From assembly GCA_006503535.1 (NCBI GenBank), contig QYRS01000006.1:3534001-3598000 (forward strand): DNA of 64,000 nt. The letters are read 5' to 3'. Below are positions 36,401 through 47,517 of the stretch, in pieces. This DNA comes from Arthrinium phaeospermum. Its lineage: Eukaryota > Ascomycota > Sordariomycetes > Amphisphaeriales > Apiosporaceae. Made by a program: the position numbers and the translations under genes. The first letter of the stretch is position 1; each line of letters starts with the position of its first letter. The notes under the pieces were generated by a model that searched no databases, was not told where the DNA came from, and worked only from the letters and a program-made list of their open reading frames with translations.

Positions 36401-39400
36401 TTGTGCAGGAGTTGCCGCGCACGGCGTCGGCCAAGCTGGATCGCAATCGCCTGAGGGAGTGGGTGGGCACGAAAGATCTGGCGGCCGCGCGCATGGCCAT
36501 GAGGTCGTTGCTGCGAGGGAGCTTGACGCCGCCCACCACGGCGATGGAGAAGGTGCTGCACTCGTCTTGGGCGGCCGTGTTGTCGATCCCGGAAGGGCAG
36601 ATTGGCCGGGAAAGCTCGCTGCTTAGGCTCGGGGCCGATTCGGTCACGGCCATGCGGATCGCCTCGTTGTGCCGCCGGTCCGGCGTCCTCGTCACTGTGG
36701 CTACTCTGCTGCGCAGTGCGACTCTGGCCGAGGCGGCGGCCGCTGGAGAGTGGCTTCCCAAGTTCGGTGGTAAGGGCATCGACGACAATATCTCGACAGG
36801 CGCTGGTGTCGATGAGTCTCTTGTGTCACCCAGTTCTTCGTTGGTTCTAAGTGAAACGCAACTGGCCGAGTCAGAAAGCCCCCGCGTGCAGATGCTCTCT
36901 CAGCACATCGTGTCCATGGGGATCCCGATCTCAGAAGTCCAATCCGTCCTGCCGTGCACCTCGATGCAGGACGGCATCCTATTCGCCCAGATGAAAGGAG
37001 GCGAAGACGGGAACGACGCGTACTGGAACACGTCCCGGATCAAGCTGTCCACCGACGCCAGCCACCGCGACGGCATCGACCCCCACCGCCTCGCCAAAGC
37101 CTGGCAGGCCCTCTGCGACGCCCAGCCCATCCTGCGCACCTTCTTCCTCGGCTCCGTCTCCGACCCGGACTGCGCCTTCCAGCAGGTCATCCTCAAGGAC
37201 GTCGCGGCGTCCATCTCGCAGGGCCCGGTGAAGTCGCGCCTGCGTCCGGCAGCAGATTTCCCGAAACCAGATTTCGCGCCGACGCAGCCGCCGCACCATC
37301 TGCACCTCACCCGCGTCTCGCGCTATGTGGTCTACGCCACCATCTATATCAACCACGCCCTGATGGACGAGCGGTCCATGGCCGCGTTGGGCCGGCTGCT
37401 TCGTCAGGCATATGCGGACGCGTCGGCGCTCGAACCGGGGCCGGACTTGAGCGAGTACGTGGCCTGGGATCGAGGCCACAGGGCGTCGGCCCGCGAGTAC
37501 TGGACGCGCTATCTGTCGGGGGTCAAACCCTGCCTGGTTCCTACCACGGTAATGTCCATTTCCTCGAAGACGGCGAAACCAAGTAGCAGCTTCCACGACG
37601 CCATACCCCGAAGAGACGCCCGCGGTGTGCACGACTTCTGCAAGCAGCAGGGCATCACCCTCGCCAACCTGGTGCAAGTGGCGTGGGGCCTCGTCCTGAC
37701 GGCCTGTACGGCGGTAGACGGGGACTCGGTCTGCTTCGGCAGCATCCTCTCCCAGCAGAGCGCCGTCGAGCGCGGCGAGGCGACCCTGGGGCCGCTCCTC
37801 GCCATGGTCATCTGCAGCCTCGACACGAGTCCCAGCGCCGTCGTGAGTCGTCTGCTGGAGCGCGCCCGCGAAGACGCCTTGGCCGTGCTCGAGAACGGGG
37901 GGTGTCCTATGAGCGAGATGCATGATCAGCTGGGCATGGGCCAAAATGCGCCTCTGTTCAACACGGCTATGACCATTGCACGTACTCGCATTGAAAACCT
38001 GGAGGCGAATTCGGACATGAAGATGGAGTATTTGGATGTGGAAGAGAACCCCACCGAGGTAAGTAATGGTGTTGCTACGCTGTGGTCACATCCTCCTTTT
38101 GACTATCCATTGCTAATACATAGGTGATCACAGTATCCCCTCACCATCGGAGTCGGCTATGACCAAGACACGTACGGAGCCCGGATCTGGTGCGACGAAA
38201 CCAAGATCCCCATCTCGTATGCTTCGGAGGTCGGAACCATGTTCGCCACTGCCCTCAACAGCATCATGGAACACCCGGGTCAATCGGTGCAGACCCTGAC
38301 GGCCCGACTGGGCAAACCAACCACTGTCTCAGCAGACATCCCCAAGACATTGGAGCACTCGGTCGGCTACGAGAGCTCCGTCACCAGCACCTCCCAAGAC
38401 CTCTGTAGCAACACCCCCTCGGCGTCGTCCATATGCGGGACGGAGGCCTTGTCGGACACCGAGGCCGAACTGCGCCAGCTGTGGTCGCAAGTCCTGTCCG
38501 TGCCCGCCGACAGCATTGAGCGGACCGGCAACTTCTTCGACCTGGGCGGCAACTCCATCCGCGCCATGCGCCTCGTCAACAACGCGCGCGAGGCCCATCT
38601 CTCCTTGACGGTCGCGGACGTGTTCAAGAACCCCGTATTGTCGGACCTGGCTGCTGTCATCTCGCGTCCCACTACGCCTAGTAGTTCCGGCATGTCGTCA
38701 TTGGCCCGTCAGGATCCAGTATCGGTTCCGGCCAAAGACTTGAATGTGAATGCTGCTATTCCTGATGCTGCGGTCACCACCACCACCACGCCCGTAAAAG
38801 AGCTGCACCGCCTGGCAGAGTTGGCGTCGCAGCACCATTGCTTCCACCACGACAACATCGAGAGCGTGGTGCCCGTCACCGACGCCCAGGCCTTCATGCT
38901 GGCGGTGAGCGAGCTAGACGGCAAGAGCCTGCACAACAAGGCCGTCATCAAGCTGTCCAAGGGCCTCGACACGACGCGATTGGCCAGAGCGTGTGAGCAA
39001 GTGGTCCAGCACCACGCCCTGTTGCGGACCATTTTCGTCCAGGAGGGCCCTCACTTGTACCAGGCTGTGCTCCAATCTCTCCCCGTGCGCACCGTGACCT
39101 TCCGAGGGGACGATGACCATCATGTGCAGCCAAAGAACATCGAAGAGGCTCGCTACCTGCCGCGGTTCCAGCTCCAGACCGATAACCCCGACGACAGCGA
39201 CAGTGACGACGAGGGCGATAGCAACAGCGTTTGCGACGAGCTGCACCTGCACATCCATCATGCGCTGTACGACGCCATCTTCCTGGGCCTCGTCCTGCAG
39301 GATCTGCGCGCCGCCTACATAGGCGAGGGGACACCATTATCCGACACGCCCAAGTTCTCCGACTGGGTCCTGCAAGTAGGCAGCTCCTCTTCTTCTTCCT

Positions 39401-41040
39401 CCCCTAGCTCGCCCTCTTCGCCATCCTCGTCCGACGACTACTGGCGCCAGCTTCTGAGCCAATCGTCCATGACGACGCTCTCGCCCCCGACCCTGCCCGT
39501 TCGCGGGGGCACTCGCACCCGCACCGTCGCCTTCCGCACGCAGACCCGGAACCTCAAGACGCGCCACGGCCTCCCCTCGAGCGCGCTCAGCGCCGCCTGG
39601 GCCGCGGCCCTGCACCTCGCGACCGGCTCGCGCGACCTCGTCTTCGGCGCCGCCAACGCCAACCGGAGCAGCGGGTCCTTCCCCCACGCCTTCCAGGTGC
39701 CCGGTCCCTGCCTGAACCTGCTGCCCGTCCGAGCCACCCTGCCGTCCATGGTGCCCGGAGAGGAGATGGGGAAGGATGAGATGACGTTCGGCTCGCTGAT
39801 CGAGCAGCTCCAGGACCAGGCCACCTCGGGCATCCCCCACCAGCACGTCGGCTTCCGCTCCATCGCGCGGCGGTGCACCGACTGGCCCTCGTGGACCCGG
39901 CTGGGGTCGGTCCTCGTGTACCAGAACTACGAGGCCGCGGGCCACTCGCTCCGCTTCGGCGATGACGTCGAGGCAGACTTTTCGGGCGAGGGCACCATTG
40001 GCGACTCGACCGATTTCTGGATCATCGCCAAGCCTGTCGTCACTACGAAGCAAGCGGAGGGAGACGACGGTGACCTCGACGTCGAGATCTTGTACTCGCC
40101 GCACCGGGTCTCGGAGGAGCAGGCGCGGTGGGTGGGGCGCTGCTTGGAGTCGGTGCTGGCTGCCATTCCTACCCTCTTAGAGGAACCGCTCGAGTCGTTC
40201 CGGAAGCTGGTGGATGGTCCCGTGCCAAGTTACATCGTGCCCGCCGTTGCCGTGCCAGAGCCCGTCACATTTGCTACCCCAACCGACGGCGACAACGCTC
40301 GCCCGCGTCATCCGCCCAAAGCCCGACGCCGTGCCAACACGGTGCTGGCCTCCGTCTCCGCGATCCTCGAGCAACCGCTCGATTCCTTCCGGAAGCTAGG
40401 AGCCGCGGACGGCCCCGTAACTCCACCCAGCCCTATCGTTCCTGTCGTCCCCAGCGACGCAATTGCCACGACAGACGGCCCCGTCGTCGCCAATAACCCT
40501 CCAAAGATAACAACAACAATCCGCAGAGGTGGTATCAGCGACGCCCGCTCGGCCCCGCAGACCCCGAGCCGCCGCCGGGCGCATTCGGTGCTCGAGTCCG
40601 TCTCGACGCTGCTCAAGCAGCCGCTCGAGTCCTTCCAGAACCTCATGGAGAGCCCGACGTCGACGCCCGTCCACGTCCGCGCGGCGGCGGCGGCGGTCCA
40701 GCCGGTCGTGCTGCTCAGTGATGGGGACGAGGCCAGTTCGCGGGATGGGCCGAAGAAGCAGGCGCAGTCGCTGGTGGCGCTGGCTTGGGAGGAGGTTGGG
40801 TTGCTGAGAGGCGGTGGACAGGACAGAGACGGGAAAGTGGAGGGCATCGTCGGTCAAGATTCTAGTGATGAAGATGAAGATGTTTCGCTTTTCGACTGTG
40901 GTGGTGACTTGGAGACGGTGCTGCTGCTGTCGTGGTGGTACCGGTACCGCGGCCATGGGGTGTCCATGTACGACATCATCGAGAATCCGACGAGGCGGGG
41001 GCAGTGGGAGCTTCTCAGGAAGGGTCTGACAATGGGGTGA
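33481..41040 (+). CDS. Nonribosomal peptide synthetase C-A-T-C-T-C-T*
   Basis: Two exons, 33481-38058 and 38134-41040. The 75-nt intron has a GTAAGT donor and CACAG acceptor and rejoins NPTE|YPLTIG. Product 2494 aa. C1 (about 10-440): HHAIVD at 139-144. A (about 460-985): FTSGSTGAPKG, NGWGQSET, YRTGDLARY and ASAKLDR with the catalytic Lys. Its A4 motif reads QFAASVWGASIIE: Gly662 sits where alpha-amino-acid domains have Asp235, suggesting an aryl or other atypical substrate. T1: Ser1054 (LGADSV). C2: NHALMD at 1291-1296, first His replaced. T2: Ser1667 (LGGNSI). C3: HHALYD at 1901-1906. A three-fold helical repeat follows (2196-2364), then a carrier-like end (FDCGGDLET, about 2447-2455) with Leu where Ser should be, so not loadable. 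No thioesterase or reductase; release probably by C3. C1 may accept the chain from the divergent PKS. Confidence 0.95.
40141..40644 (+). repeat. Three-fold coding repeat in the NRPS C-terminus
   Basis: Three copies of a helix-like unit lie between the last condensation domain and the degenerate carrier domain, at 40141-40209, 40336-40398 and 40582-40644. They read LESVLAAIPTLLEEPLESFRKL, LASVSAILEQPLDSFRKL and LESVSTLLKQPLESFQNL in protein. Copies two and three are each preceded by an RRRA word and separated by Pro/Thr/Val-rich linkers. The first copy is the normal last helix of the C domain, so the others look like local duplications. Confidence 0.8.
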
Positions 41041-41335
41041 GCACATGAAGTTGAGTAATTGGGGATATAATATGTAAGCTTCGGGATCGATGTATGAACT
41101 GATGAGAAGAGGGCGAAATAATTAAGCGGGCAAATACTTTCATCACGTATGTGAGTTAACAATGGGATATAACACCCGAGTATCAAGAGGAAACGATGCA
41201 TTGGAATTACTGAAATGTATGGAAGACATGTTGAAATTGATGAATCTCTAAGCAACATAAGCCAACCCCTAACGCCCACTCGACCCTCCCATGATTTGTC
41301 GCGAGACCAGCCCAATTTATAGCGAAAGCGCACAT
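41041..41335. other. Convergent 3' region
   Basis: About 295 bp separate the NRPS stop from the end of the small secreted-protein model. No feature was recognised. Confidence 0.35.
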
Positions 41336-41537
41336 CTAAATAGGCGCCCAGTTTCCAGCCTAAACAAAGAGAAGCAACACGTTAGTTACCTGGCGTCGGC
41401 TTGATAGGAGACCAGTTCCCATCCTGTGGTGATCATGACAAAGCGTCGTCAGCAGCGATGCCACCAACGTTTCCAAGGGAGACGAACATATGGGGACACA
41501 CAAGAAAAGGTGATTAAATAGGGCAGTACTGGCCCGC
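41336..41537 (-). repeat. Three-copy tail cassette
   Basis: Three short related DNA units encode the alternative C-termini of the small secreted protein: about 41537-41514, 41423-41400 and 41359-41336. Each begins with a Gly codon after Ala or Asp and includes a CC(T)AT word for Pro-Ile. Two end in a stop codon and one continues into KPTPGN. They look like duplicated terminal exons. Confidence 0.55.
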
Positions 41538-41741
41538 GGTACATACCGTGCTCATCCCATCATCAGACGCCTTGACATCCCGCAGCACCTCGCGGGGCAG
41601 CTCGAACTTGGGCGCCTTGTCGGCGGCGGCCCGGGCGACTGGGGCGTTGGCGTTGGCGTTTGCGGCAGGGGCGGCGGCCGGGGTGGGCGCGGCGAGGACC
41701 GCGGCGGCGGCCATGCTCAGCATCAGGGCGAGGAACTTCAT
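41336..41741 (-). CDS. Small secreted peptide precursor with alternative tails
   Basis: Exon 1 (41741-41547, 65 codons) starts at an ATG in a good context (ACCACCATGAAG). It encodes a clear signal peptide, MKFLALMLSMAAAAVLA, then an Ala/Pro/Asn-rich region and a charged segment ending DDGMST. After ACG comes a GTATGT donor. Two acceptors follow, both in phase 0: 41424 (CACAG, with a CTGAC branch) gives a tail with DGNWSPIKPTPGN; 41360 (TTGTTTAG, with a CTAAC branch) gives AGNWAPI and a stop, 72 aa in all. If the intron is kept, the tail is VCTAGQYCPI. All three tails carry the pattern G-[NQ]-[WY]-x-P-I. The span uses the distal acceptor. No family is recognised. A secreted signalling peptide or defence peptide is possible, but there are no KR sites as in ascomycete pheromone precursors. 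Confidence 0.6.
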
Positions 41742-44449
41742 GGTGGTGTTTTGGGAGAAGGGCATGTGGGTTTCGTGGAGTAGGGTGTTGTTGGGGACTT
41801 CGTCGAGTCAAGTACTTGAGTAGCAAGAGAGAGTTTTTGAGGTTGAGGTTGTGAAAGATATTCTGGTCTTGTGTTTGGTTGTTTGGTTGTCTTCGTGGTG
41901 TCGACTTTTCACCAGTTTGAAGAAGTTCCCACGACGACTCTTTATACCAGGCACTCAGCAGAGGAGTCCTAGGAGCCCCCATCACCATGACCACTCTTTC
42001 TCGCCAATGCCCCTTTCCCGATGACGGGACGACGCACTTTGCATCTCACCCACCAACATGGCTCATTCGTTGTTCGTAACATTGGGTTGTCTATTTCGGA
42101 TATGGCTGCGCAGGATGGGGGAAAGAAAAGGAGCAGTCACGGGCCGTGTCAGCGGTAGCATGTTCTCACGGGATGCCCGCCCCCCTTACAGCCCTACAGG
42201 AGGAGGCAGTTCGTTGTAATGTCAGGCCGATTACAGTAAGACCCCCTGAGTGGTGCCATTATCTCAGCATCACCCACACCCCCCTCCCCCCTGTCAGCAC
42301 GTGGCTTTGAACAAGGCCTTGTGTAGCCGCACGCGCCTAGCCTGGATGGGGGTCTTAAAAAAAGAAGCGCCCCTAGGCGCACTTTGGTCAGACTGACTGA
42401 ATTGATTTGCGTAAGACGAAAAGGGGAAAGGGTATCTGACTGCCACGTTTTCCTCCCGTCATATTTTGTTTGGGGGTGTGCGGTCTTTTTCTCTCTCGTC
42501 CTCTTACGGCCTGACGTTGGAGTTTGGGGGGTGCAATTGAGACCACCAGTGAGAGTCTTCCCCAAATGCTTTACTTAGGACAAGACCGGTTGAGTGGGTG
42601 TTTGTCCGCCAATCATGACGGCTTTTACTCTAGTAGATTACCAGCAGCTGAAGATTCAAGCAAACATGGCAGCCAACGTTCAATTTGACGTTTACAGGTC
42701 CGGCGCGGGTTTACTACGCGTGAGACTGCAGTATGCGCAAACGGGGGCTTGCTTCGTAGTAGCACAAGAGACGGTATTTTAGGTGGTTGATAAGACGCGG
42801 GTGTTGCATCGCCTATGTTCGTGTGACCTACCGTTTGGTTCCACCATGCAGCCCATGTTCGGTGTGAAGGTACGGTGCCCATTTATTGGGAACCGACTTG
42901 GTTCTCGCCTGTGACCGTAGCATTGCTAGTAATACCAGAGAATCAGTAATCAGTAACAAATGATATGCCCAGATCAGGTAACCGGACTCAATAGCATCAC
43001 GCAAGGGAAAGCGAGAAAAAGGCACGAGTTGGCAGTTTTTGAGTAAGTAATCCACGTCAGCTGCAACGACCGACGGATGCGGGATCCGAAGACCGAACGA
43101 AATGCAAGCCGCAGCAAAATCGCAAAGTTGATGAGCTGGTTGCAAATGCAAAGGACACCGAGATCAGAAATCATGTCATTGAACCATGAAAACCCACCCA
43201 ATCAACGGCCTTGCCGCATGGCAGCGATGGCTCAGGCTTAGGCCTAGGCTCGGCCCACCTGCGCCGCTTCCTTAGTCCTACCGGGCGGATGGACGGATAG
43301 TAAGGCACATTGGATTTCTGGCATGGATGGGACCCGCGTATTCTGGCAGTTTGGGGTCGGGATCCAGGCAGATAGGTATGCAAAGCACTCTTGATGGCTA
43401 CTTTATCCTACACACATTGGGGGTTCGAGGGCAACATCAATGGTGACCGTTGGGCCGAGTTACACATTTGAAGCCTCGAAGGAAACAACGGCCTATAACG
43501 ACAATGGGCCGCTGGGTCTACAATGACGCGCCGTCGCAGCCGCTTTTTTTGTTGGATACGAGTTGAGTAATCACTGTCCGATATCCGAAAGGGATATTCA
43601 GGGGGAGGAGGGGAGAAAGCTGTGTTCTTTTTTGCATTCGACCCTGATGACCTTGCCGAGCCTGGACTCAAGGTGGGGTCATGAATTACTTGCGATGATG
43701 CTCGACCGAAAAGGCGCACTCGGTCCCCATGGAGCAGTCGCAATCCCGGTTGAAAGTTTATTATGTTAATGTAGCGAAGTTTGCTGCGGTTTGGTATTCG
43801 TCTCCTATCGCATTCAGATCTCCTGTTACAGATCGAGCAAACAGCTGTGCCGCTTAGATCTCCATTGGAGAAAACGTGGAAAACAAGGGCGGCCTCGTTA
43901 GTGCGATTCCCCGTCGGTATTACAGGGGGCCACCACCCTCCCGTCAGCCCTAGAGCGACCCCATTTATAGGGCTGAGGCAGCAACCACCATCCATCCATT
44001 CTTGGTTCGACAGTTGATTGCTGAAAGAAGCGCGTTGGGTGTACAAAAGCCCACTTCCTCCTGCTTTGCCCAGCATCGAGAATAGCAGCTGACCTCATAT
44101 CTTATCTGTCCACTGCCATCATCATCGTCGGGACTATGTTGTCATTGGTGCATAGCCACGTTTCTCGCACTAGGGTAGGCACCTTTTTACCATGCACCAC
44201 ACCACTTCGCTCAAAACGGGTTCGGACTTGTCCGTGACATGGTGCAAGCCCCTGAATGATGCAGAAGTTTGGATAAAAACGGAGTATAGTTTCATTAGAA
44301 AATAGCAATGAATTATGGACGATCGTAAGACGAATTAGCCTTGCTACAATTATGTTCCCCCCATTTTTGCGCGCAGAGCTGACCGTCCAAATCCGGCATC
44401 AAAATTTTGGCTCAACATCCAATGGGCTACTGAATAGCACCACCCTGAG
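41742..44449. other. Long intergenic region, no gene seen
   Basis: This 2.7-kb region lies between the small secreted-protein gene and the carboxylesterase stop. It begins with the secreted gene's leader and TATA box. The remaining frames are short or compositionally poor, and I could not join any into a gene. No transposon ends or tRNA were recognised. Confidence 0.4.
41941..41946 (-). promoter_or_regulatory. TATA box of the small secreted-protein gene
   Basis: TATAAA on the minus strand, 200 bp upstream of the start codon at 41741, in a promoter followed by a pyrimidine/purine-biased leader. A plausible core promoter with a long 5' UTR. Confidence 0.4.
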
Positions 44450-46081
44450 TTAAGATGGACCGTACGCAACCTTCCGCAGCTCCTCGTCGATCTCTGCCCA
44501 AAAAGCGCAGCTGCTGTAATCCAGCCTGCCGACCCCAATCTTGTCCTGTCCAATCTCGAGACCGTCCCACGTCTTGTCGTCGAACGCCGGCCAAAACTCC
44601 GCGTCCCCCGGCTTGCCGCTCTCGGCCATGTTGGTCCACGCGCGGCTCATCGAGCGCGCCATCTTCACCTCGGCGGGCTTCAACGTGCAGTTGCCGCCGG
44701 GCGCCGGGAGACTGTCAGTCGTGTTGAAGACGAAGGGAATTTCGGCCGTGTGCGTGGCGCCCAGGTACGCGATGGCGTCCTGCGGGATGAGCGAGTACCA
44801 CGCACAGCTCGGCACGTGCCCGAAGACGTAGGCGTAGGCAGGGATGTTCTTGGAGGCGGCCTTGCGCGCGCCCTGGTACGCCCAGCACTTGTACGAGGTG
44901 TCGGTGATGACGGCCTCCATGGCGGCGTAGACCTGGCCGCCGAATCTGCTTGCGGCGAAGGTCTCGTTGACGCGCGGCGCCAGGGGCCCGAAGTTGGAGG
45001 CCAGGAAGGCGTCGTAGACGGTCTGGTTCAGCGCGAAGGCGTCGCGGCCGAAGGCCGGGATCACGAAGAGCGACGAGTCGTTGGCCGTCGAGCCAAAGAT
45101 GGCGGGGACTTGGGTGCCCGCCGCGAACGGTGACTGCTGGAGGAAGGTGCCGTCGACGACGGGGCCCCAGCGGGTGCGGGCGCCGTCGTAGACGAGGGGC
45201 GTGTAGGTGTTGACGACGGCGTCCGGGGGCATGGCCGCCACGGCCGCCTGGAGCGCCGACGTCGAGGCGGCGCGGAAACAGTCCAGATCGGTCGCGCTGC
45301 AGTTCAGCCCGGCGGCGAACCGCGTCTGCCACCTCTGGACCTGGTCGATGGTGGGGAGGTCCCGCCCGCCGCCCGACTGCATCGCCGCCGCGCGCATCAC
45401 CTGCGGCGCCTCTTCGCGTGAGGCCAGCGTGTAGGTGTCTGCGGCCCCCGCGGACTGGCCAAAGAGCAGGACCTTGGCCGGATCGCCGCCGAAGGCGGGG
45501 ATGTTGTCTTGCACCCATCGCAGGGCCAGCATTTGGTCCATGGACCCGAAGTTGCCGCCCAGACCCAACCCCTTCAGGGCCAGGAACCCCAGGGGGCCGA
45601 CGCGGTAGTTGATGGAGACGACGATGGAGTCCACGGCGGCGTGGCACCCGTCGTAGGTTGGGTTCGAGATGCCGCCGGCCATATTACTGCCGCCGTACAG
45701 CCAGACCTTGACGGGGAGCTTGGACTCGGGGGTAGCAGAAGCCGGGGCCCAGACGTTTACGAAAAGACAGTCTTCTGATTGGGGACCTTTTTCTCCAAAT
45801 GTCTTGTCGAATTGGATGCAGGCCGGCGCGGGCTTGGTTCCATTGAGAACGCCGAAAGCACTGCCATATGGCTGCGGGGGCGCGAACCGAAGGTCCCCGA
45901 TGGGCGCCTTTGCGTAGGGTATCGACAAGAAAGAGTTGGCATTGACGCCTTTACATTGGCTGCCTACGACTGTGCCATTCTGCAGATGGGCCGTCGGCGC
46001 GCTCGTAGACGCGCTGATTGGTGATGCGCCCAGGGTGAGCAAGAGCGCAGTACTGAGGTGGGCGTAGGAGAAATGCATCAT
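44450..46081 (-). CDS. Secreted type B carboxylesterase
   Basis: Intronless 543-aa protein with a signal peptide (HFSYAHLSTALLLTLGASPISA). The alpha/beta-hydrolase fold of the carboxylesterase/lipase family is clear: FLSIPYAKAPIGDLRF near the N-terminus, SEDCLFVNVWAP, the nucleophile elbow LLFGQSAGAAD with Ser210, an acidic residue in GSTANDSS (about 328), and a histidine in YLGATHTAEIPFVF (about 435). The oxyanion loop reads YGGSNMAGG instead of the common HGGGF form. Several N-glycosylation sites fit an extracellular enzyme. It hydrolyses carboxylic esters; the substrate is unknown. It is 3.4 kb from the NRPS and could be a cluster gene, but nothing in the sequence proves this. Confidence 0.93.
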   Translation of the reverse strand: MMHFSYAHLSTALLLTLGASPISASTSAPTAHLQNGTVVGSQCKGVNANSFLSIPYAKAPIGDLRFAPPQPYGSAFGVLNGTKPAPACIQFDKTFGEKGPQSEDCLFVNVWAPASATPESKLPVKVWLYGGSNMAGGISNPTYDGCHAAVDSIVVSINYRVGPLGFLALKGLGLGGNFGSMDQMLALRWVQDNIPAFGGDPAKVLLFGQSAGAADTYTLASREEAPQVMRAAAMQSGGGRDLPTIDQVQRWQTRFAAGLNCSATDLDCFRAASTSALQAAVAAMPPDAVVNTYTPLVYDGARTRWGPVVDGTFLQQSPFAAGTQVPAIFGSTANDSSLFVIPAFGRDAFALNQTVYDAFLASNFGPLAPRVNETFAASRFGGQVYAAMEAVITDTSYKCWAYQGARKAASKNIPAYAYVFGHVPSCAWYSLIPQDAIAYLGATHTAEIPFVFNTTDSLPAPGGNCTLKPAEVKMARSMSRAWTNMAESGKPGDAEFWPAFDDKTWDGLEIGQDKIGVGRLDYSSCAFWAEIDEELRKVAYGPS

Positions 46082-46170
46082 GGAAAACGAAGCCGTAGAA
46101 TGGTAGTTCAGCCCACGGCGGTATCTCTGGGAACAATCTACGTTAATTCGAACTAGCCAAGATGCAGTCC

Positions 46171-46176
46171 TTTATA
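46171..46176 (-). promoter_or_regulatory. TATA box of the carboxylesterase gene
   Basis: TATAAA on the minus strand, 90 bp upstream of the start codon at 46081, a typical distance for a fungal core promoter with a short leader. Confidence 0.5.
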
Positions 46177-47381
46177 TCTGGGGTCCTGGGCTGTAGATGA
46201 ACCGATCTGCAGCATACGGAAACCCATGCTTGAAGATCGCTTTCGGTATCGTTGCGCGTGCTTGGGCCGGTTTAGCACAGCCAACCCCCAGTGACGTGTT
46301 GGCTCACTCATGCTAGCGACAGGTAACATTTGACAAGTACCAGGCATCAACAGTAGGCCTAGCCCGTATATATGCGGCAGCTGCTGGAAAAGAGCTACAC
46401 GATTGGTGCAGGTGGATTTCTCGAGATTATACGATGAGCCACAGCAGTAAGCACTTGTCAAAAAGCACTCGAAGGATGCGGCACAGCCAGGGGTTGCGGC
46501 TTGGGTCCCGGCTTACACGGCCCATCAATTTTGCTTTGCCGCAATGGGGACAGGGTTGAGCTCATCAGCCACCACTTCAATGATCATTTCTTTTGTCCTG
46601 GTTGTGGTATCTTCGAGGGATGCGAATTCATGATCCAACCATTTGGCTCTTTGCTTCTCGATGCGTTGACTTGTGCTTTCTTGGGAACAGTGATTGTTGA
46701 GAAAACGCGAAATAGCCACTCGGGATCTTTTCGCGAGAGCGAGATGGAGGGCCGAGAGCCGCCGATCATCAGCCCCCAGCAACAGAGACCACCTTGGTTG
46801 CAAAGGCATTACCGGCATTGCCAAATCGCCGATACCAAACGTGGCGTCGTATTGGCAGCTTCACGGGCGTCTCTTGTCCTGTACGGAATGGTTTCATTTT
46901 CATCTCGGGCAGTAGAGGATTCAATAGCAAGTCCCGATTGCCGAACCGGGGGCTGACCCATCCCAGATCAGTCCGGGGACGGCAAACCAATCAATGTGAC
47001 AAAATGGAAAACTTCAAACCACGATAGGTATTCCATGGCCATAGTCAAAGTCGAATGAGGCTGAACACACGTTACGATCTTAGAAGGCCTTTGGCATTAT
47101 AAAGATCCTCCAAGACAGCCTTGGCTTCATGATGGGCAAATGTCATCATCGGTCCTTGTGGTAACTGTGGACTTGTCAGTACACACTGTAAAAATCCATG
47201 GCTACCGTAACAAAGGCTTGGGTGACTCTTTCAGGCTCTGTGGAGATGCTACATACATTCACAGCGAGTAACAATGCCCTTGTAGGAGAATGGCCCCCAC
47301 TCAGAAACAGCCATCGGTCTCTTTGTTGGTCGCCTCCCACCACATCAGGTCTGTTTCCGTGCGACGAATGTCGATATTCAG

Positions 47382-47387
47382 TATAAA
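47382..47387 (+). promoter_or_regulatory. TATA box of the 242-aa orphan gene
   Basis: TATAAA in GTATAAAAGG, 136 bp upstream of the start codon at 47518. Confidence 0.5.
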
Positions 47388-47517
47388 AGGTCCCAGCCTT
47401 GCCTCAGATACTGACAATTCCTTGGTTATGCTCTAGCAGCTTGATAGCTGACTATTCCCAAGACCAACGAAACCAAGCCCATCTCAAAGAACCTTACTCA
47501 TCAGTAGCAGATCCAAA

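Larger units (their letters stand above)
46082..47517. promoter_or_regulatory. Divergent intergenic region
   Basis: This 1.44-kb region lies between the carboxylesterase (minus) and the 242-aa orphan (plus). It holds TATA boxes for both genes near its ends. Two short overlapping frames around 46.5-46.95 kb show no protein-like pattern and are not called. Confidence 0.4.

Noticed and set aside
43408..44076. 222-codon minus-strand frame
   Set aside because: Composition is not protein-like, no domain is recognisable, and overlapping frames of similar length on both strands suggest chance.
44450..46081. Carboxylesterase as the release enzyme of the PKS/NRPS
   Set aside because: It has a signal peptide, so it is probably extracellular, and lies 3.4 kb away after another gene; nothing links it to chain release.
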